NCBI RefSeq assembly: GCF_002087235.1 | Contig: NZ_MUIO01000075.1 | Location: 1-64,000, forward strand | Source: Pseudomonas floridensis | GTDB lineage: Bacteria > Pseudomonadota > Gammaproteobacteria > Pseudomonadales > Pseudomonadaceae | DNA: 64,000 nt | Reading direction: 5' to 3' | In this document: positions 1 to 9,526 of the stretch, piece by piece | How positions within the stretch are numbered: the stretch's first letter is position 1 | Layout of the letters: each line of letters begins with the position of its first letter | Program-made: the position numbers and the translations under genes | Notes under the pieces: model-generated | Seen by the model: the letters and a program-made list of their open reading frames with translations, nothing else | What the model was told of the DNA's origin: nothing | Database searches by the model: none

Positions 1-78
1 TTGTCCGCGAAGACGGTGTCTTGAGCGCTGGATCTGGGGCGGATGTACAGGCCCCTTCGCGAGCAAGCTCGCTCCTAG
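1..78. repeat. REP-type intergenic repeat (left edge cut)
   Basis: The stretch contains the TTGTCCGCGAAGACGGTGT block and, inverted, GCGAGCAAGCTCGCTCC. The same arms recur in five other intergenic regions of this window (about 10.9, 31.8, 52.5, 57.2 and 60.6 kb). It has the form of the paired inverted REP units common between Pseudomonas genes. It lies just upstream of the DeoR-type regulator and its left part is outside the window. Confidence 0.8.
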
Positions 79-157
79 GATTGACGTCCCGATGCATACT
101 CGGCATATTTCGCTCGTTTGTGATCGTTAATGCTCGATTATGCAGGTTTTGATTTCC

Positions 158-934
158 ATGACGCCTACCCACGAAACCTTTCCCGGCGAACGCCAGCAGT
201 TGATCAGTGAACGACTTGCCCGTTATGGCCGGGTGATTGCGGCGGATCTGGCCAGCGAATTCAACGTGTCTGAACACTCGATACGCCGCGACCTCAGCGC
301 TTTGGCGACAGCGGGGCTGTGCAAACGCGTCTATGGCGGTGCCATTCTGCTGCGTAGCGCCGAAGGCCCGATGGCCGCTCGCGTTCAGCAAGACACTTCG
401 CGAAAAGACGCCCTTGGCCAAGCGGCCGCTTCGCTGCTCAGCGACGGGCAACACGTTTTCATCGACGCCGGATCGACCAACCTCGCCATCGCCAGCGCCA
501 TCGATCCGCAGTTGCAACTGACCCTCACCACCAACTCGCCCCTGATTGCCGTGCAACTGATGACCCTGCCGAACGCAGAGGTGATTTTGCTTGGCGGACG
601 GCTGAATCCCATCGCCGGCGGTGTAATCGGGCTGACGGCAGTCCAGCAATTGCGCCAGTTCAGTTTCGATCTGTGTTTTCTCGGTGCCTGCGCCCTCGAT
701 CCCGATAACGGCGTAACCGCGTTCGGTCTGGAGGACGCCGAGTTCAAGCGTGCAGTCGTCGCAGCAAGCGGCCAGATTGTGGTGGCCGTGACCAATGAAA
801 AGCTGTCCAGCGTGGCCCATTACCAAGTAGCGCAGTGTGAAGAAGTCGCGGCGCTGGTGGTCGAGCGAGACGCCCCCGGTGAGCGACTCGACCCGTTTCT
901 GGGCAGGATTTCCAATGTCATGACCGCCGCCTGA
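158..934 (+). CDS. DeoR/GlpR-family transcriptional regulator
   Basis: The protein (258 aa from the ATG at 158; 264 aa from the ATG at 140) has the DeoR plan. A helix-turn-helix covers about residues 15-65, including SEHSIRRDLSALA and a wing ending RVYGGA. A DeoRC sensor domain follows, with DAGSTNLAIA and the LLGGRLNP segment. Neither start has a strong ribosome binding site; 158 places the helix-turn-helix at the usual distance from the N terminus. Members usually repress sugar catabolic genes and release DNA on binding a sugar phosphate. The neighbour 97 bp downstream is galactose dehydrogenase, so control of sugar use is a reasonable inference, but the effector cannot be read from sequence. 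Confidence 0.85.
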   Translation: MTPTHETFPGERQQLISERLARYGRVIAADLASEFNVSEHSIRRDLSALATAGLCKRVYGGAILLRSAEGPMAARVQQDTSRKDALGQAAASLLSDGQHVFIDAGSTNLAIASAIDPQLQLTLTTNSPLIAVQLMTLPNAEVILLGGRLNPIAGGVIGLTAVQQLRQFSFDLCFLGACALDPDNGVTAFGLEDAEFKRAVVAASGQIVVAVTNEKLSSVAHYQVAQCEEVAALVVERDAPGERLDPFLGRISNVMTAA

Positions 935-1030
935 CGCAGAAACGGACGGATGCTGAGCGTTCCCATTGTCTGCTGCGCGATTTCCGTCTAGTTTGCTCCA
1001 CCAATAAGTACAAAAACCCAGGAGTCACTG

Positions 1031-1957
1031 ATGCAACCCATTCGTCTCGGTCTGGTGGGCTACGGCAAGATTGCCCAGGACCAGCACGTCCCCGCGATCC
1101 TCGCCAACCCCGCTTTCGAACTCGTCGCCGTTGCCACGCAAGGGCAGCCTTGCGCCGCAGTAGAGAACTTCAAGTCCCTGACCGAGTTGCTCGAAAACGG
1201 GCCTCAGGTCGACGCAATTGCCTTCTGCACGCCGCCGCAAGGTCGATTCGCCCTGGTGCAGCAAGCCATCGCCGCCGGCAAACACGTGCTGGTTGAAAAA
1301 CCGCCGTGCGCCACCCTCGGCGAGGCGATGGAACTGGTGAACCAGGTTCGCGAGCAAGGCGTCAGCGGCCTGTTCGCCTGGCATTCGCGTTACGCTCCTG
1401 GAATAGAGGCCGCCCGCGACTGGCTGGCATCCCGCACCCTAAAAAGCGTGAAGATCGAGTGGAAGGAAGACGTGCGCAAATGGCACCCCGGTCAGGCCTG
1501 GATCTGGCAACCCGGTGGCCTCGGCGTCTTCGATCCGGGCATCAACGCCCTGTCGATCGTGACTCACCTGCTGCCGCTGCAGCTGTTCGTCGAGTCCGCC
1601 GAGTTGCGCGTACCTGACAACTGCCAGTCGCCAATCGCTGCCGACATCAAAATGTCCGACGCTCATCACCTCGACATCCGTGCCGAGTTCGATTTCGATC
1701 ACGGTCATGACGAACTCTGGAGCATCGAAATCCGCTGCACCGAAGGCACGTTGCGTCTGGACAATGGCGGCGCCTTGTTAAGCATCGATGGCGTGAGCCA
1801 GAGCGTGTCGGAAGAGGGCGAATACGCAGCGGTGTACCGGCATTTCCAGCAACTGATTGGCGACCGGACAAGCGATCTGGACCTACAACCCTTGCGGCTG
1901 GTCGCAGACAGCTTTTTCGTCGGCAGTCGGGCGTTGGTCGCGCCGTTTTACGATTGA
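1031..1957 (+). CDS. gal: D-galactose 1-dehydrogenase (Gfo/Idh/MocA family)
   Basis: The 308-aa protein begins with a Rossmann dinucleotide-binding motif (GLVGYGKIAQ, residues 7-16) and has the family EKPP segment (residues 86-89) with the catalytic lysine. Over its length it closely resembles the known P. fluorescens galactose dehydrogenase of 304 aa, including KEDVRKWHPGQAWIWQPGG and the C terminus SRALVAPFYD. The enzyme oxidises D-galactose to galactonolactone with NAD(P)+ in the cytoplasm, the first step of the non-phosphorylative galactose route. A purine-rich AGGAG lies 6 bp before the ATG. It probably forms a unit with the DeoR-type gene upstream. Confidence 0.9.
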   Translation: MQPIRLGLVGYGKIAQDQHVPAILANPAFELVAVATQGQPCAAVENFKSLTELLENGPQVDAIAFCTPPQGRFALVQQAIAAGKHVLVEKPPCATLGEAMELVNQVREQGVSGLFAWHSRYAPGIEAARDWLASRTLKSVKIEWKEDVRKWHPGQAWIWQPGGLGVFDPGINALSIVTHLLPLQLFVESAELRVPDNCQSPIAADIKMSDAHHLDIRAEFDFDHGHDELWSIEIRCTEGTLRLDNGGALLSIDGVSQSVSEEGEYAAVYRHFQQLIGDRTSDLDLQPLRLVADSFFVGSRALVAPFYD

Positions 1958-1980
1958 CGGCCGGCTTCAGCGCTTTAAGG

Positions 1981-2026
1981 CCGTCACGCCACGCCACGCC
2001 ACGCCGCCCAGCCGGTGACGGTCTTT
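1981..2026 (+). terminator. possible gal terminator hairpin with CACGC repeats
   Basis: The inverted repeat CCGTCAC/GTGACGG (1981-1987 and 2015-2021) is followed by TCTTT. The loop carries four CACGC-type tandem repeats (about 1984-2003). It lies between the converging ends of the galactose dehydrogenase gene and cheB. The T-run is weak, so this is a tentative call. Confidence 0.35.
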
Positions 2027-2035
2027 CGCGAAGCG

Positions 2036-3112
2036 TCACCGGTGCAGGATCGCCTGATGGATTTCCTGCAACGGTATGATGCGCTGCGCCGCGTTGAGCT
2101 TGATGGCTTCCTTGGGCATGCCGAACACCACGCAACTGGCTTCGTCCTGAGCCACCGTCGAGCTGCCTGCGTCGAGCATTTCCTTGAGACCGCGAGCGCC
2201 GTCATCGCCCATGCCGGTCATGATGATCCCGGTGGCGTTCTTGCCCGCGAATTTGGCCACCGAACGAAACAGCACATCCACTGAAGGTCGATGCCGGTTG
2301 ACCAGCGGGCCGTCAATGACCTGAGTGTGATAATACGCTCCGCTGCGGGTCACCATCATGTGCTTGCCGCCGGGGGCGATGAGCGCCAGGCCGGGCAGGA
2401 TACGGTCGTTGTTCTTCGCCTCGCGGACCTCGATCTGGCACAGATCGTTGAGGCGGGCGGCAAAGGACGCGGTGAATTTTTCCGGCATGTGCTGCACGAT
2501 GACCATGCCAGGACACACCCTGGGCAGCGCCGTGAGGACCGCTTCCAGTGCCTGAGTGCCGCCGGTCGACGTGCCGATGGCGACGATGCGTTCGGTGGTC
2601 TGCGCCATGGCGTGGCCACTGGCGGCCGGCAGTATCGCGTCGGCGGTCAGTTTGCTGGCCGGCGTCAGCACGGTGGGCGCAGCACGTTTTCCCAGGTTCT
2701 TGACGTTCGAATTGGCCGCGGCACGAATCGCTGCGACCAACTCGGCCGCCGACTCGATGAGGAAGTTCTTCAGGCCCGTGGTGGGCTTGGTGATGATTTC
2801 CACCGCCCCGGCAGACAGCGCCTGCAACGAAGTCTCTGCGCCTTTCTGGGTCAATGACGAACAGATCACCACCGGCGTGGGGCGCTCGCTCATGATCTTC
2901 TTGAGAAAAGTGATGCCGTCCATACGCGGCATTTCCACGTCCAGCACGATGACGTCCGGCCATTCCCGGGCCAGCTTGTCCATGGCGAAGATCGGGTCCG
3001 AGGCGGCCCCCATCACATGCATATCCGGCGTATCGTTGAGGATCGCCAGCAGTACCTGGCGAACCACGGCCGAGTCATCGACCAGCAGTACGCTGATTTT
3101 TTTGGTGGGCAT
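2036..3112 (-). CDS. cheB: Chemotaxis response regulator protein-glutamate methylesterase CheB
   Basis: The 358-aa protein joins a receiver domain (residues 1-120; acidic pair D12/D13, phospho-acceptor D58 in [13 protein letters not shown]) to a C-terminal methylesterase domain (about 173-355). The esterase triad is visible as S182 in GTSTGG, H208 in QHMPEKF and D304 in GMGDDGA. CheB removes methyl groups from chemoreceptor glutamates and deamidates glutamines, resetting receptor sensitivity when phosphorylated by CheA. It is the last gene of the operon and its start lies 38 bp inside cheD, so the two are probably translationally coupled. Confidence 0.96.
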   Translation of the reverse strand: MPTKKISVLLVDDSAVVRQVLLAILNDTPDMHVMGAASDPIFAMDKLAREWPDVIVLDVEMPRMDGITFLKKIMSERPTPVVICSSLTQKGAETSLQALSAGAVEIITKPTTGLKNFLIESAAELVAAIRAAANSNVKNLGKRAAPTVLTPASKLTADAILPAASGHAMAQTTERIVAIGTSTGGTQALEAVLTALPRVCPGMVIVQHMPEKFTASFAARLNDLCQIEVREAKNNDRILPGLALIAPGGKHMMVTRSGAYYHTQVIDGPLVNRHRPSVDVLFRSVAKFAGKNATGIIMTGMGDDGARGLKEMLDAGSSTVAQDEASCVVFGMPKEAIKLNAAQRIIPLQEIHQAILHR

Positions 3113-3608
3113 CGTTGTCGAGGGTTCCTGTTGGTTTATGCCGGACCCAGACGTTGCCGTTCCACAGGTCGAAGATGATGTTGCGGTAACCGGTGCTGCC
3201 CATGTCCTGAGCGATCAGGTGCAGATGGTGCCGCTCGGCAAGCTTCAGCGCGGCGCGAATATTGAGGTTGGCGACGTCATGCATGTGCAGGTTCTGACGG
3301 TGACAGGGAAACATCTCACCGCCGCCGAACAACTTGACCTGATAGTCCTCAGGTTGAGTGCCATGGGTCCGGGCGTGCTGGATGAGCAGTTCCAGTGCTT
3401 CGTCGGCGTACTTGCCGTCCAGTGGCAGACCTTTGCGGATACGCCCTGGCAGCATGAAGTGGCACATGCCGCCGATCCGCCGCTTTGGGTGCCAGAATGT
3501 GATCGCCACGCAGGAGCCGAGCAGCGTGCGCAGGCGGGTAGGGCGAGTCGCAAAACTCACCTCGCCTGGAGCCAGTACCACTTCGGCCGCGCCGACAGGC
3601 TTTTTCAT
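3075..3608 (-). CDS. cheD: Chemoreceptor glutamine deamidase CheD
   Basis: The 177-aa protein has the CheD signature: nucleophile C33 in [11 protein letters not shown] and H50 in [10 protein letters not shown]. The family deamidates specific receptor glutamines and can bind CheC/CheX-type partners. The ATG at 3608 overlaps the cheR stop by 4 bp (ATGA). The same frame stays open into cheR, but the coupled start after the cheR stop gives the normal family length and N terminus. It overlaps cheB by 38 bp at its 3' end. Confidence 0.93.
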   Translation of the reverse strand: MKKPVGAAEVVLAPGEVSFATRPTRLRTLLGSCVAITFWHPKRRIGGMCHFMLPGRIRKGLPLDGKYADEALELLIQHARTHGTQPEDYQVKLFGGGEMFPCHRQNLHMHDVANLNIRAALKLAERHHLHLIAQDMGSTGYRNIIFDLWNGNVWVRHKPTGTLDNDAHQKNQRTAGR

Positions 3609-4414
3609 GGCTTGCGATAAATCGAAGGGGTGATGAGTTTCAGGGTGTCGTTCACCCCGTTGAGGCTTTCCGAATGGCTGATGATGAAGTAGCCCCCGGA
3701 CTTCAGGCGCGGCAGCAATCGCGCTACCACCTTTCGTTTGGTTTCCTGGTTGAAATAGATCATCACATTGCGCAGAAAGATCACGTCGAACTCGCCCAGA
3801 TCGGGCAGGGTTTCGTTGAGATTGACCTGCACGAAGCTGACCCGGTTGCGCAGGTTTTTCTCGATCAGGAACGTGCCGCTCTGGCGACCGGTGCCTTTCA
3901 GACAGTACTTGACCAGCAAGGGCTGAGGCAGCGTCTCGGCGCGCTCCATGGGGTAATGGCCGCTGCGCGCCTTGGCCAGCACCTGAGTGCTGATGTCCGA
4001 GCCGATGACTTCCCACGGTGTCGTTCCCAGACTTTCGGCCAGGGTCATGGCCAGGCTGTAGGGCTCTTCGCCGGAGGAACTGGCGGCGCTCCACAGGCGG
4101 AACATCTTGCCCGGTGTCGCATGGGGCAGCACGTGCTGGCGCAGGAAGTCGAAATGCTTGGGCTCGCGAAAAAAATACGTCTCGTTGGTGGTCAGCAGGT
4201 CCAGGGCGATTTGCAGCTCTCCGTTGCGCTGATCGGTCATGATCAACTTGAAGTAGTCGCTGTAGCTGTTGAGTTCATAGTGTTTGAGGCGTTTGAACAG
4301 ACGCCCGGCGACCAGCGCCTTTTTGGCGGGCGACAGGTTGATGCCCGCTGCGCGATACAGCCAGGACTGGAACTGACCGAACTCGTGATCGTTGAGCGAC
4401 GCTGTGTTTGGCAT
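3605..4414 (-). CDS. cheR: Chemotaxis protein methyltransferase CheR
   Basis: The 269-aa protein has the helical CheR N domain followed by the SAM-dependent methyltransferase domain. Visible motifs are TTNETYFFRE, the SAM-binding segment WSAASSSGEEPYS, and FLRNVMIYF. It methylates glutamates of chemoreceptors, opposing CheB. It starts 8 bp after the cheW stop and ends in a 4-bp overlap with cheD. The length is normal for the family. Confidence 0.96.
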   Translation of the reverse strand: MPNTASLNDHEFGQFQSWLYRAAGINLSPAKKALVAGRLFKRLKHYELNSYSDYFKLIMTDQRNGELQIALDLLTTNETYFFREPKHFDFLRQHVLPHATPGKMFRLWSAASSSGEEPYSLAMTLAESLGTTPWEVIGSDISTQVLAKARSGHYPMERAETLPQPLLVKYCLKGTGRQSGTFLIEKNLRNRVSFVQVNLNETLPDLGEFDVIFLRNVMIYFNQETKRKVVARLLPRLKSGGYFIISHSESLNGVNDTLKLITPSIYRKP

Positions 4415-4422
4415 GGGCGGGC

Positions 4423-4962
4423 TCAGTGTACGTCGACGTCGAGAGCAGGCGCCTGGCCCGCTTCGGCGAGGCTGGACATTTCGTCGATGGACAGCACGCG
4501 ATCGACCTCCAGCACGATGACGAACTTGCCGTCGACCTTGGCCATGCCGCTGATGAAATCGGCGCGGATCCTCGCGCCGAAATTCGGCGGCGGCTCGATC
4601 TGCGACGCGGGGATTTCCAGCACCGCCGAGACCGTGTCGACCAGCAGGCCGATGTCCTGCGGCTGACCGTCTTCACTGCTCGCCTCGATGATGATCACGC
4701 AACTGCGCCGGGTGGTCTGGGAGTTCTGCCGGCCGAAGCGCGCCGACAGATCGACCACCGGCACCACGGCACCTCGCAGGTTGATCACGCCGCGCACGAA
4801 TGAGGGCATCATCGGCACCACCGTCAGGCTGCCGTATTCGATGATCTCCTTGATACCCAGAATGCCGATGGCGAACATCTCGTCGCCGAGCCTGAATGTC
4901 AGGTACTGCGCCTCTTCCTCGACCGCTGCCGCAGGTTGATGACTGTTGGCCAATGCGCCCAT
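4423..4962 (-). CDS. cheW: Chemotaxis coupling protein CheW
   Basis: The 179-aa protein carries one CheW domain (about residues 18-165), with YLTFRLGDEMFAIGILGIKEI near the start and FVRGVINLRGAVVPVVDL in the middle. It links the receptor to the CheA kinase in the signalling array. The ATG follows GGGAGAAACAC, a good ribosome binding site. It lies between the MCP gene and cheR in one operon. Confidence 0.95.
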   Translation of the reverse strand: MGALANSHQPAAAVEEEAQYLTFRLGDEMFAIGILGIKEIIEYGSLTVVPMMPSFVRGVINLRGAVVPVVDLSARFGRQNSQTTRRSCVIIIEASSEDGQPQDIGLLVDTVSAVLEIPASQIEPPPNFGARIRADFISGMAKVDGKFVIVLEVDRVLSIDEMSSLAEAGQAPALDVDVH

Positions 4963-4998
4963 GTGTTTCTCCCTGTATGACCTGTGTCGGGCCTGCGA

Positions 4999-6657
4999 TC
5001 AGAAACGGGTGAATTCCGATTCATCCGGGGCGCTGGCCATGTTGTAGGCGAAAGCCTTTTTCGGTGCGTGCTGGACCGGCCGCGATGGCTGGCGCGGCGG
5101 ATTGCCGCCGGAGTGGTCGATGCTGACGCTGCTCGCGACCGCCTGGGTGGTGGCGCCCAGTACGAAGAAGCTCATGGCCTGCTGCAACTGTTCGGCCTGG
5201 CTGCTCATTTCTTCGGCCGTGGCGGCGAGTTCTTCGCTGCTCGACGCGTTTTGCTGCGTTACCTGATTGAGCTGCGTCATGGCGGTATTGATCTGCGCCA
5301 CGCCTGCCGCCTGCTCCTCGGAGGCTGCGCTGATTTCCTGCACCAGGTCCGACGTCTTGTTGATCGACGGCACCATTTCGTCCAGCAGCTTGCCCGCTTT
5401 CTCCGCCATATCGACGCTGCTCGAGGACAGCTCGCCAATCTCCTGTGCTGCTACCTGGCTGCGTTCGGCCAGCTTGCGCACTTCGGCGGCAACTACCGCA
5501 AAGCCCTTGCCATGCTCACCCGCACGCGCCGCTTCGATGGCCGCGTTGAGCGCCAGCAGGTTGGTCTGGTAGGCGATGTCGTCGATGATGCTGATGCGCT
5601 GGGCGATCTTTTTCATCGCCACCACGGTCTGCTGCACCGACTCGCCGCCTTCGGTGGCTTCCTTGGCGGCCTTGCTGGCCATGCCGTCAGTGACTTTGGC
5701 GTTCTCGGTGTTCTGGTTGATGCTGGCGCTCATCTGCTCGACTGACGCGCTGGTTTCCTCGACGCTGGCGGCCTGCTCGCTGGTCGCCTGGCTCATCGAT
5801 TGTGCCGTGGCACTCACTTCTTCCGACGCACTGGCCAGGTTGTCGGCAGCATTGCGCACTTCGCCGATGATCTGCGCCAGCTTGCCGACCATGTTGCGCA
5901 TGGCATTGAGCACCATGCCGGTCTCATCCCTGGAACCGACCGAAATCTGCGCGTTGAGATTGCCCTCGGCCAGTTGACCGGCTGCGATGGCGGCTTCTTT
6001 GAGCGGACGGGAGATGATGCGCGAAATGAACAGGGCCAGCGCCAGGCCAATCAGCAGTGCAACGACCAGCACGGCGACGATCGAGATGCGTGCGCTTTCG
6101 TACAGGGCCGAGCCTTTTTCGCTGGCCACGGTGGCGCCTTGATCGTTCAGTTCGACCATTTTCTGCAACTGGCTGGTGGCCTCGTCGAAATGCAGTTTGG
6201 ATTCGCCGCGAAGCAGGTTGCGTGCCTGGGCCTCAAGGTTCTGCCGTGACAGCGCGAACAGTTCCTTGCTGACATTCAGGTACGCCGACCAGGCAGTGTT
6301 CACGTTGTTGAACATCTGACGGTCTTCATCGTTGACGAGCAGCCTCTCGTAGATCGCCAGGCGCGATTCGAACTGCTTGCGCGCCTCCGCCGCCTCCTGC
6401 TCCATCTGGGTTTTTTCCTGCTCGTTGTCGGCCGCAATATGGCGGTTTTCCTTGAGCCGGTAGTTGGCGGCATAGAAACGCATGCCCGACGCAGCGCGCA
6501 TGGACGGCATCCAGTTGTCCTTGATGTCCTGAGCGGCCTGGTTGACCTGGCCCAACTGGATAATGGCAAAGACGCCCATGGCTGCGGTCAGCGCCAGCAC
6601 CACCAGAAACGAGGTGATCAGCTTGGTAGAGATTTTGAGATCGTAAAACCATTTCAT
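4999..6657 (-). CDS. Methyl-accepting chemotaxis protein with C-terminal EFTRF
   Basis: The start is placed at the ATG at 6657 (552 aa, [10 protein letters not shown]...), which has GGAGG 8 bp upstream; an ATG 15 bp earlier lacks such a site. It has TM1 (about 12-33), a helical periplasmic four-helix-type sensor domain, TM2 (about 185-210), a HAMP domain and a cytoplasmic signalling domain. The hairpin tip is recognisable in [20 protein letters not shown]. The last five residues, EFTRF, fit the x-[HFYW]-x-x-[HFYW] pattern of CheR/CheB-tethering pentapeptides. The ligand is unknown. It sits between cheA and cheW, so it is probably the dedicated receptor of this system. Confidence 0.93.
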   Translation of the reverse strand: MKWFYDLKISTKLITSFLVVLALTAAMGVFAIIQLGQVNQAAQDIKDNWMPSMRAASGMRFYAANYRLKENRHIAADNEQEKTQMEQEAAEARKQFESRLAIYERLLVNDEDRQMFNNVNTAWSAYLNVSKELFALSRQNLEAQARNLLRGESKLHFDEATSQLQKMVELNDQGATVASEKGSALYESARISIVAVLVVALLIGLALALFISRIISRPLKEAAIAAGQLAEGNLNAQISVGSRDETGMVLNAMRNMVGKLAQIIGEVRNAADNLASASEEVSATAQSMSQATSEQAASVEETSASVEQMSASINQNTENAKVTDGMASKAAKEATEGGESVQQTVVAMKKIAQRISIIDDIAYQTNLLALNAAIEAARAGEHGKGFAVVAAEVRKLAERSQVAAQEIGELSSSSVDMAEKAGKLLDEMVPSINKTSDLVQEISAASEEQAAGVAQINTAMTQLNQVTQQNASSSEELAATAEEMSSQAEQLQQAMSFFVLGATTQAVASSVSIDHSGGNPPRQPSRPVQHAPKKAFAYNMASAPDESEFTRF

Positions 6658-6687
6658 CGGGGTTACCTCCATGGAAGTGCAAATACG

Positions 6688-8787
6688 TCAGCGAGCAGCG
6701 GCCGAAAACGAATGAGGGGTGTGCGGCGGTCGCGCTTCCAGCTGGATGATCTGGTTGAGCAGTGCCGGTATGTCGAGAATCAGCGCAACCGCGCCGCTGC
6801 CCAGAATGGTCGAGCCGCTGATGCCGCGCAGGCCGCCGAACAGCTTGCCCAGCGGTTTGATCACGGTCTGGAATTCGCCGAGCAGGTCGTCTACCACCAG
6901 CCCGGCCTTGTGTTCGGCGTAACGCACCACGACCACGTTCTGGCGCCGGGCGGCGGGGCCTTCGTGATGAAAGTGATCGCGCAGGTAAACCAGCGGCAGC
7001 ACTTCGCCGCGCAGATCCAGATAGCCGTTGCTGCGGCTGGACTGGCGATCCTGATCGTCGAGTTCGATGCACTCCTGAACCATGTCCAGCGGGATGACGT
7101 AAGTCGACTGATCGATGCCCACCAGAAACCCGTTGATGATCGCCAGTGTCAGTGGCAGCCTGATGCGCACGATGGTGCCCTGACCGGGCTGGCTGTCCAG
7201 ATCCACGGTGCCGCGCAGCAAGGTGATGTTGCGCTTGACCACATCCATCCCGACGCCTCGCCCGGACAGGTTGGTGACCGCTTCGGCGGTCGAGAAGCCG
7301 GGCTCGAAGATCAGGTTGTATATCTCCTGATCGGTAAGCAGCGCGCCGTTGGCCACCAGACCGCGCTCCTGCGCCTTCTCCAGAATGCGTTCGCGGTTCA
7401 GGCCTGCGCCGTCGTCGGCAATTTCGATGACGATGCTGCCCGAGTCGTGGTACGCATTGAGGTTCAAGTGGCCCTTTGCAGGTTTGCCCGCAGCACGCCG
7501 TGCCTCGGCGTTTTCAATCCCGTGGTCCATGGCGTTGCGCAGCAGATGCATGAGCGGGTCGCCGATCTTCTCGACCACCGTCTTGTCCAGTTCCGTCTCT
7601 GCGCCACTGATGATCAGGTCGATGTCCTTGCCCAGTTCCTGGCTGACATCACGCACCACCCGACGGAACCGGTTGAAGGTGTCGCCGATGGGGATCATGC
7701 GCAGGTGCAGCGCGCCGTCGAGAATTTCTTCGACCAGGCCCGACACCGTGGAGCTGGCTTCCTGAAGCGGCGCATTGTCCGAAGAGCGGGCCAGCAGGTT
7801 CGCACCGGCGCTGGCGATCACCAGTTCGCCGACCAGATTGATCAGTTCGTCGAGCTTGTCTGCGTTGACTCGCACATAGCGGCCATCCTTGCCCTTCTGC
7901 TCCGAGGTCGGCGATGTCCGCTCTGCGGGAACCTGCGCCTGGCCTCTGGGGACGGCGCGCTGGTCGCCGAGCAACTCGCCAGTGCTGATCACCTGGCCTT
8001 GAACCTCCTGCGCCACCAGTTCGGTGCCGGTGGGCGCGGTGTCGTCGTGGCTCTCGTCTACAGCGGTGATCTCCACCACGCAGTCTTCACGGACGAAGTC
8101 GAACACTTCATTGATGGCGGCGTGCCCGGCTGCCGAGCGGAAGTCGATTTCGAAGCCCAGATGACAGGATTCCGGATCCCACGACTGCGCAGGCGGAATG
8201 TTGTCGGTCACGGTCGTCACCTGAACCATCTGGCCCAGCGTGTTGAGGTAGCGCAGGAAGGACAGCGGGTCCATGCCGTTGCGAAACACGTCCACGCCGA
8301 AATGCAGCGAAATGTGCCACAGCGTCTCGGCCTGAACAGCGCTGCCCGCCGTCGCCTGCGCGGCCTCGGCGGCAACGCTCGCTTCGCCGGGTGCCTGATA
8401 CGCTTGCAACGCCTCACGCAACGCGGCCTCCCGCTCCAGCGCTGGCGCCTGTAACGGCTCACCCCGGCTGGCCACGACATCGATCAGTTCCAGCATGTGA
8501 TCGCCGGACTTGAGCAACACCGCGATCAGCGCTGCATCCACCGAAACGCTGCCTTCACGCAGACGGTCGAGCACGTCTTCGACAATGTGGGTAAAGCTGA
8601 CAATCGGCGTCAGGCCGAACAACCCGGCCGATCCCTTGATGGTGTGAGCGGCACGAAACACTGCGCCGATGGCATCCTGATCGCCCGGCTCGCTTTCCAG
8701 TTGCAGGAGGGATTCCTCCATCGCCTGCAACAGTTCGCGAGCCTCGACGATGAACGTCTGCTGTGCCTGATCGAGATTAATGCTCAC
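6688..8787 (-). CDS. cheA: Chemotaxis histidine kinase CheA
   Basis: The 699-aa protein has all core CheA parts. These are a P1 phosphotransfer domain with H48 in AAHTIKGSAG, a middle region with a likely CheY/CheB-binding part (about 150-280), the P3 dimerisation helices, a P4 ATPase domain (HLLRNAMDHGIE, then DDGAGL and GRGVGMDVVK) and a C-terminal P5 CheW-like domain. The start is a GTG at 8787 preceded by GGAAG. It phosphorylates the CheY and CheB encoded in the same operon. No frameshift or missing catalytic motif was seen. Confidence 0.96.
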   Translation of the reverse strand: MSINLDQAQQTFIVEARELLQAMEESLLQLESEPGDQDAIGAVFRAAHTIKGSAGLFGLTPIVSFTHIVEDVLDRLREGSVSVDAALIAVLLKSGDHMLELIDVVASRGEPLQAPALEREAALREALQAYQAPGEASVAAEAAQATAGSAVQAETLWHISLHFGVDVFRNGMDPLSFLRYLNTLGQMVQVTTVTDNIPPAQSWDPESCHLGFEIDFRSAAGHAAINEVFDFVREDCVVEITAVDESHDDTAPTGTELVAQEVQGQVISTGELLGDQRAVPRGQAQVPAERTSPTSEQKGKDGRYVRVNADKLDELINLVGELVIASAGANLLARSSDNAPLQEASSTVSGLVEEILDGALHLRMIPIGDTFNRFRRVVRDVSQELGKDIDLIISGAETELDKTVVEKIGDPLMHLLRNAMDHGIENAEARRAAGKPAKGHLNLNAYHDSGSIVIEIADDGAGLNRERILEKAQERGLVANGALLTDQEIYNLIFEPGFSTAEAVTNLSGRGVGMDVVKRNITLLRGTVDLDSQPGQGTIVRIRLPLTLAIINGFLVGIDQSTYVIPLDMVQECIELDDQDRQSSRSNGYLDLRGEVLPLVYLRDHFHHEGPAARRQNVVVVRYAEHKAGLVVDDLLGEFQTVIKPLGKLFGGLRGISGSTILGSGAVALILDIPALLNQIIQLEARPPHTPHSFSAAAR

Positions 8788-8834
8788 GTGGACTTCCTTT
8801 GTCGATCACTGAACGTTGCTGCCAACGGAACGCG

Positions 8835-9125
8835 CTACAGCACGGCGCCCGGATTACACAGTCCGAATGTGTCCACCACCGCCTTGCTCTGGCCGGTCAG
8901 ACTCAGCGTGACGCCATTCCTGCCCGCCTCACGCTCGATGACCGCCAGCAACTGCAAGCCTGCGCCGTCCATTTCGGTGACCTGCGACAGGTCGACTTCA
9001 AGGTGTGGCGCCGCACCCAGTTGCGGTAGCAGCCCGGCGGCCAGTTCGGTCACCGTGTAAATCGTCAGTTCGCCATCGATGTGCACACGCGTGGTGTCAC
9101 CGGTCGTTTCGCTCAACATCGGCAT
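8835..9125 (-). CDS. STAS-domain protein of the chemotaxis operon
   Basis: This 96-aa protein is a single STAS domain, the fold of anti-sigma-factor antagonists. In the classical members the segment after the second strand is D-S-x-G with a phosphorylatable serine. Here it is EMDGAGLQLL, so glycine/alanine replace the serine and phospho-switching at that site is not expected. The ATG has GGAGG five bases upstream. It lies between cheY and cheA; homologues are known inside several Pseudomonas che operons, but their role is not established. Confidence 0.88.
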   Translation of the reverse strand: MPMLSETTGDTTRVHIDGELTIYTVTELAAGLLPQLGAAPHLEVDLSQVTEMDGAGLQLLAVIEREAGRNGVTLSLTGQSKAVVDTFGLCNPGAVL

Positions 9126-9148
9126 GCTGGCCTCCGTGGCCCCAGGGC

Positions 9149-9517
9149 TCAGGGCAGAATCAGCTTGGAAACCGCCGCCAGCATCTGCGCGGGCTGGAAC
9201 GGTTTGACCACCCAGGCTTTGGCTCCGGCGGCCTGGCCCTCGGCTTTTTTCGACTCCTGCGACTCGGTGGTGAGCATGATGATCGGCGTGAACTTGTAGT
9301 TGGCCAGCTTCTTCACTTCCTTCACGAAGGTGATGCCGTCCATGTTCGGCATGTTCACGTCGCTGATGATCAGGTGCACCTTCTGCCCGGTGAGCTTGCC
9401 CAGTGCGTCCCTGCCGTCGCTGGCTTCGATCACGTCGTACCCGGCACTTTTCAGCGCGATGCCGACTACCTGCCGAACGCTGCTTGAGTCGTCGACCACC
9501 AATACACTCTTAGCCAT
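9149..9517 (-). CDS. cheY: Response regulator CheY
   Basis: The 122-aa single receiver domain has the acidic pair D9/D10, phospho-acceptor D53 in LIISDVNMPNMDG, the switch threonine around T83 and K105 in WVVKPF. It is the phosphorylated output of CheA in this operon. GGAG lies six bases before the ATG. Whether it acts on the flagellar motor or on another output cannot be told from sequence. Confidence 0.95.
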   Translation of the reverse strand: MAKSVLVVDDSSSVRQVVGIALKSAGYDVIEASDGRDALGKLTGQKVHLIISDVNMPNMDGITFVKEVKKLANYKFTPIIMLTTESQESKKAEGQAAGAKAWVVKPFQPAQMLAAVSKLILP

Positions 9518-9526
9518 GATTCGCTC

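Noticed and set aside
2556-3620. 354-aa plus-strand frame opposite cheB and cheD
   Set aside because: It is a shadow of the two overlapping minus-strand genes, which have full catalytic motifs.
3075-4094. 339-aa version of CheD starting inside cheR
   Set aside because: The extra N-terminal part is cheR read in another frame. The ATG at 3608, overlapping the cheR stop, gives the normal CheD.
6439-8454. 671-aa open frame on the plus strand
   Set aside because: It lies antisense to cheA and the MCP gene. Its composition is that of a shadow frame in GC-rich DNA (many H, Q, R, D, A), with no domain and no ribosome binding site.
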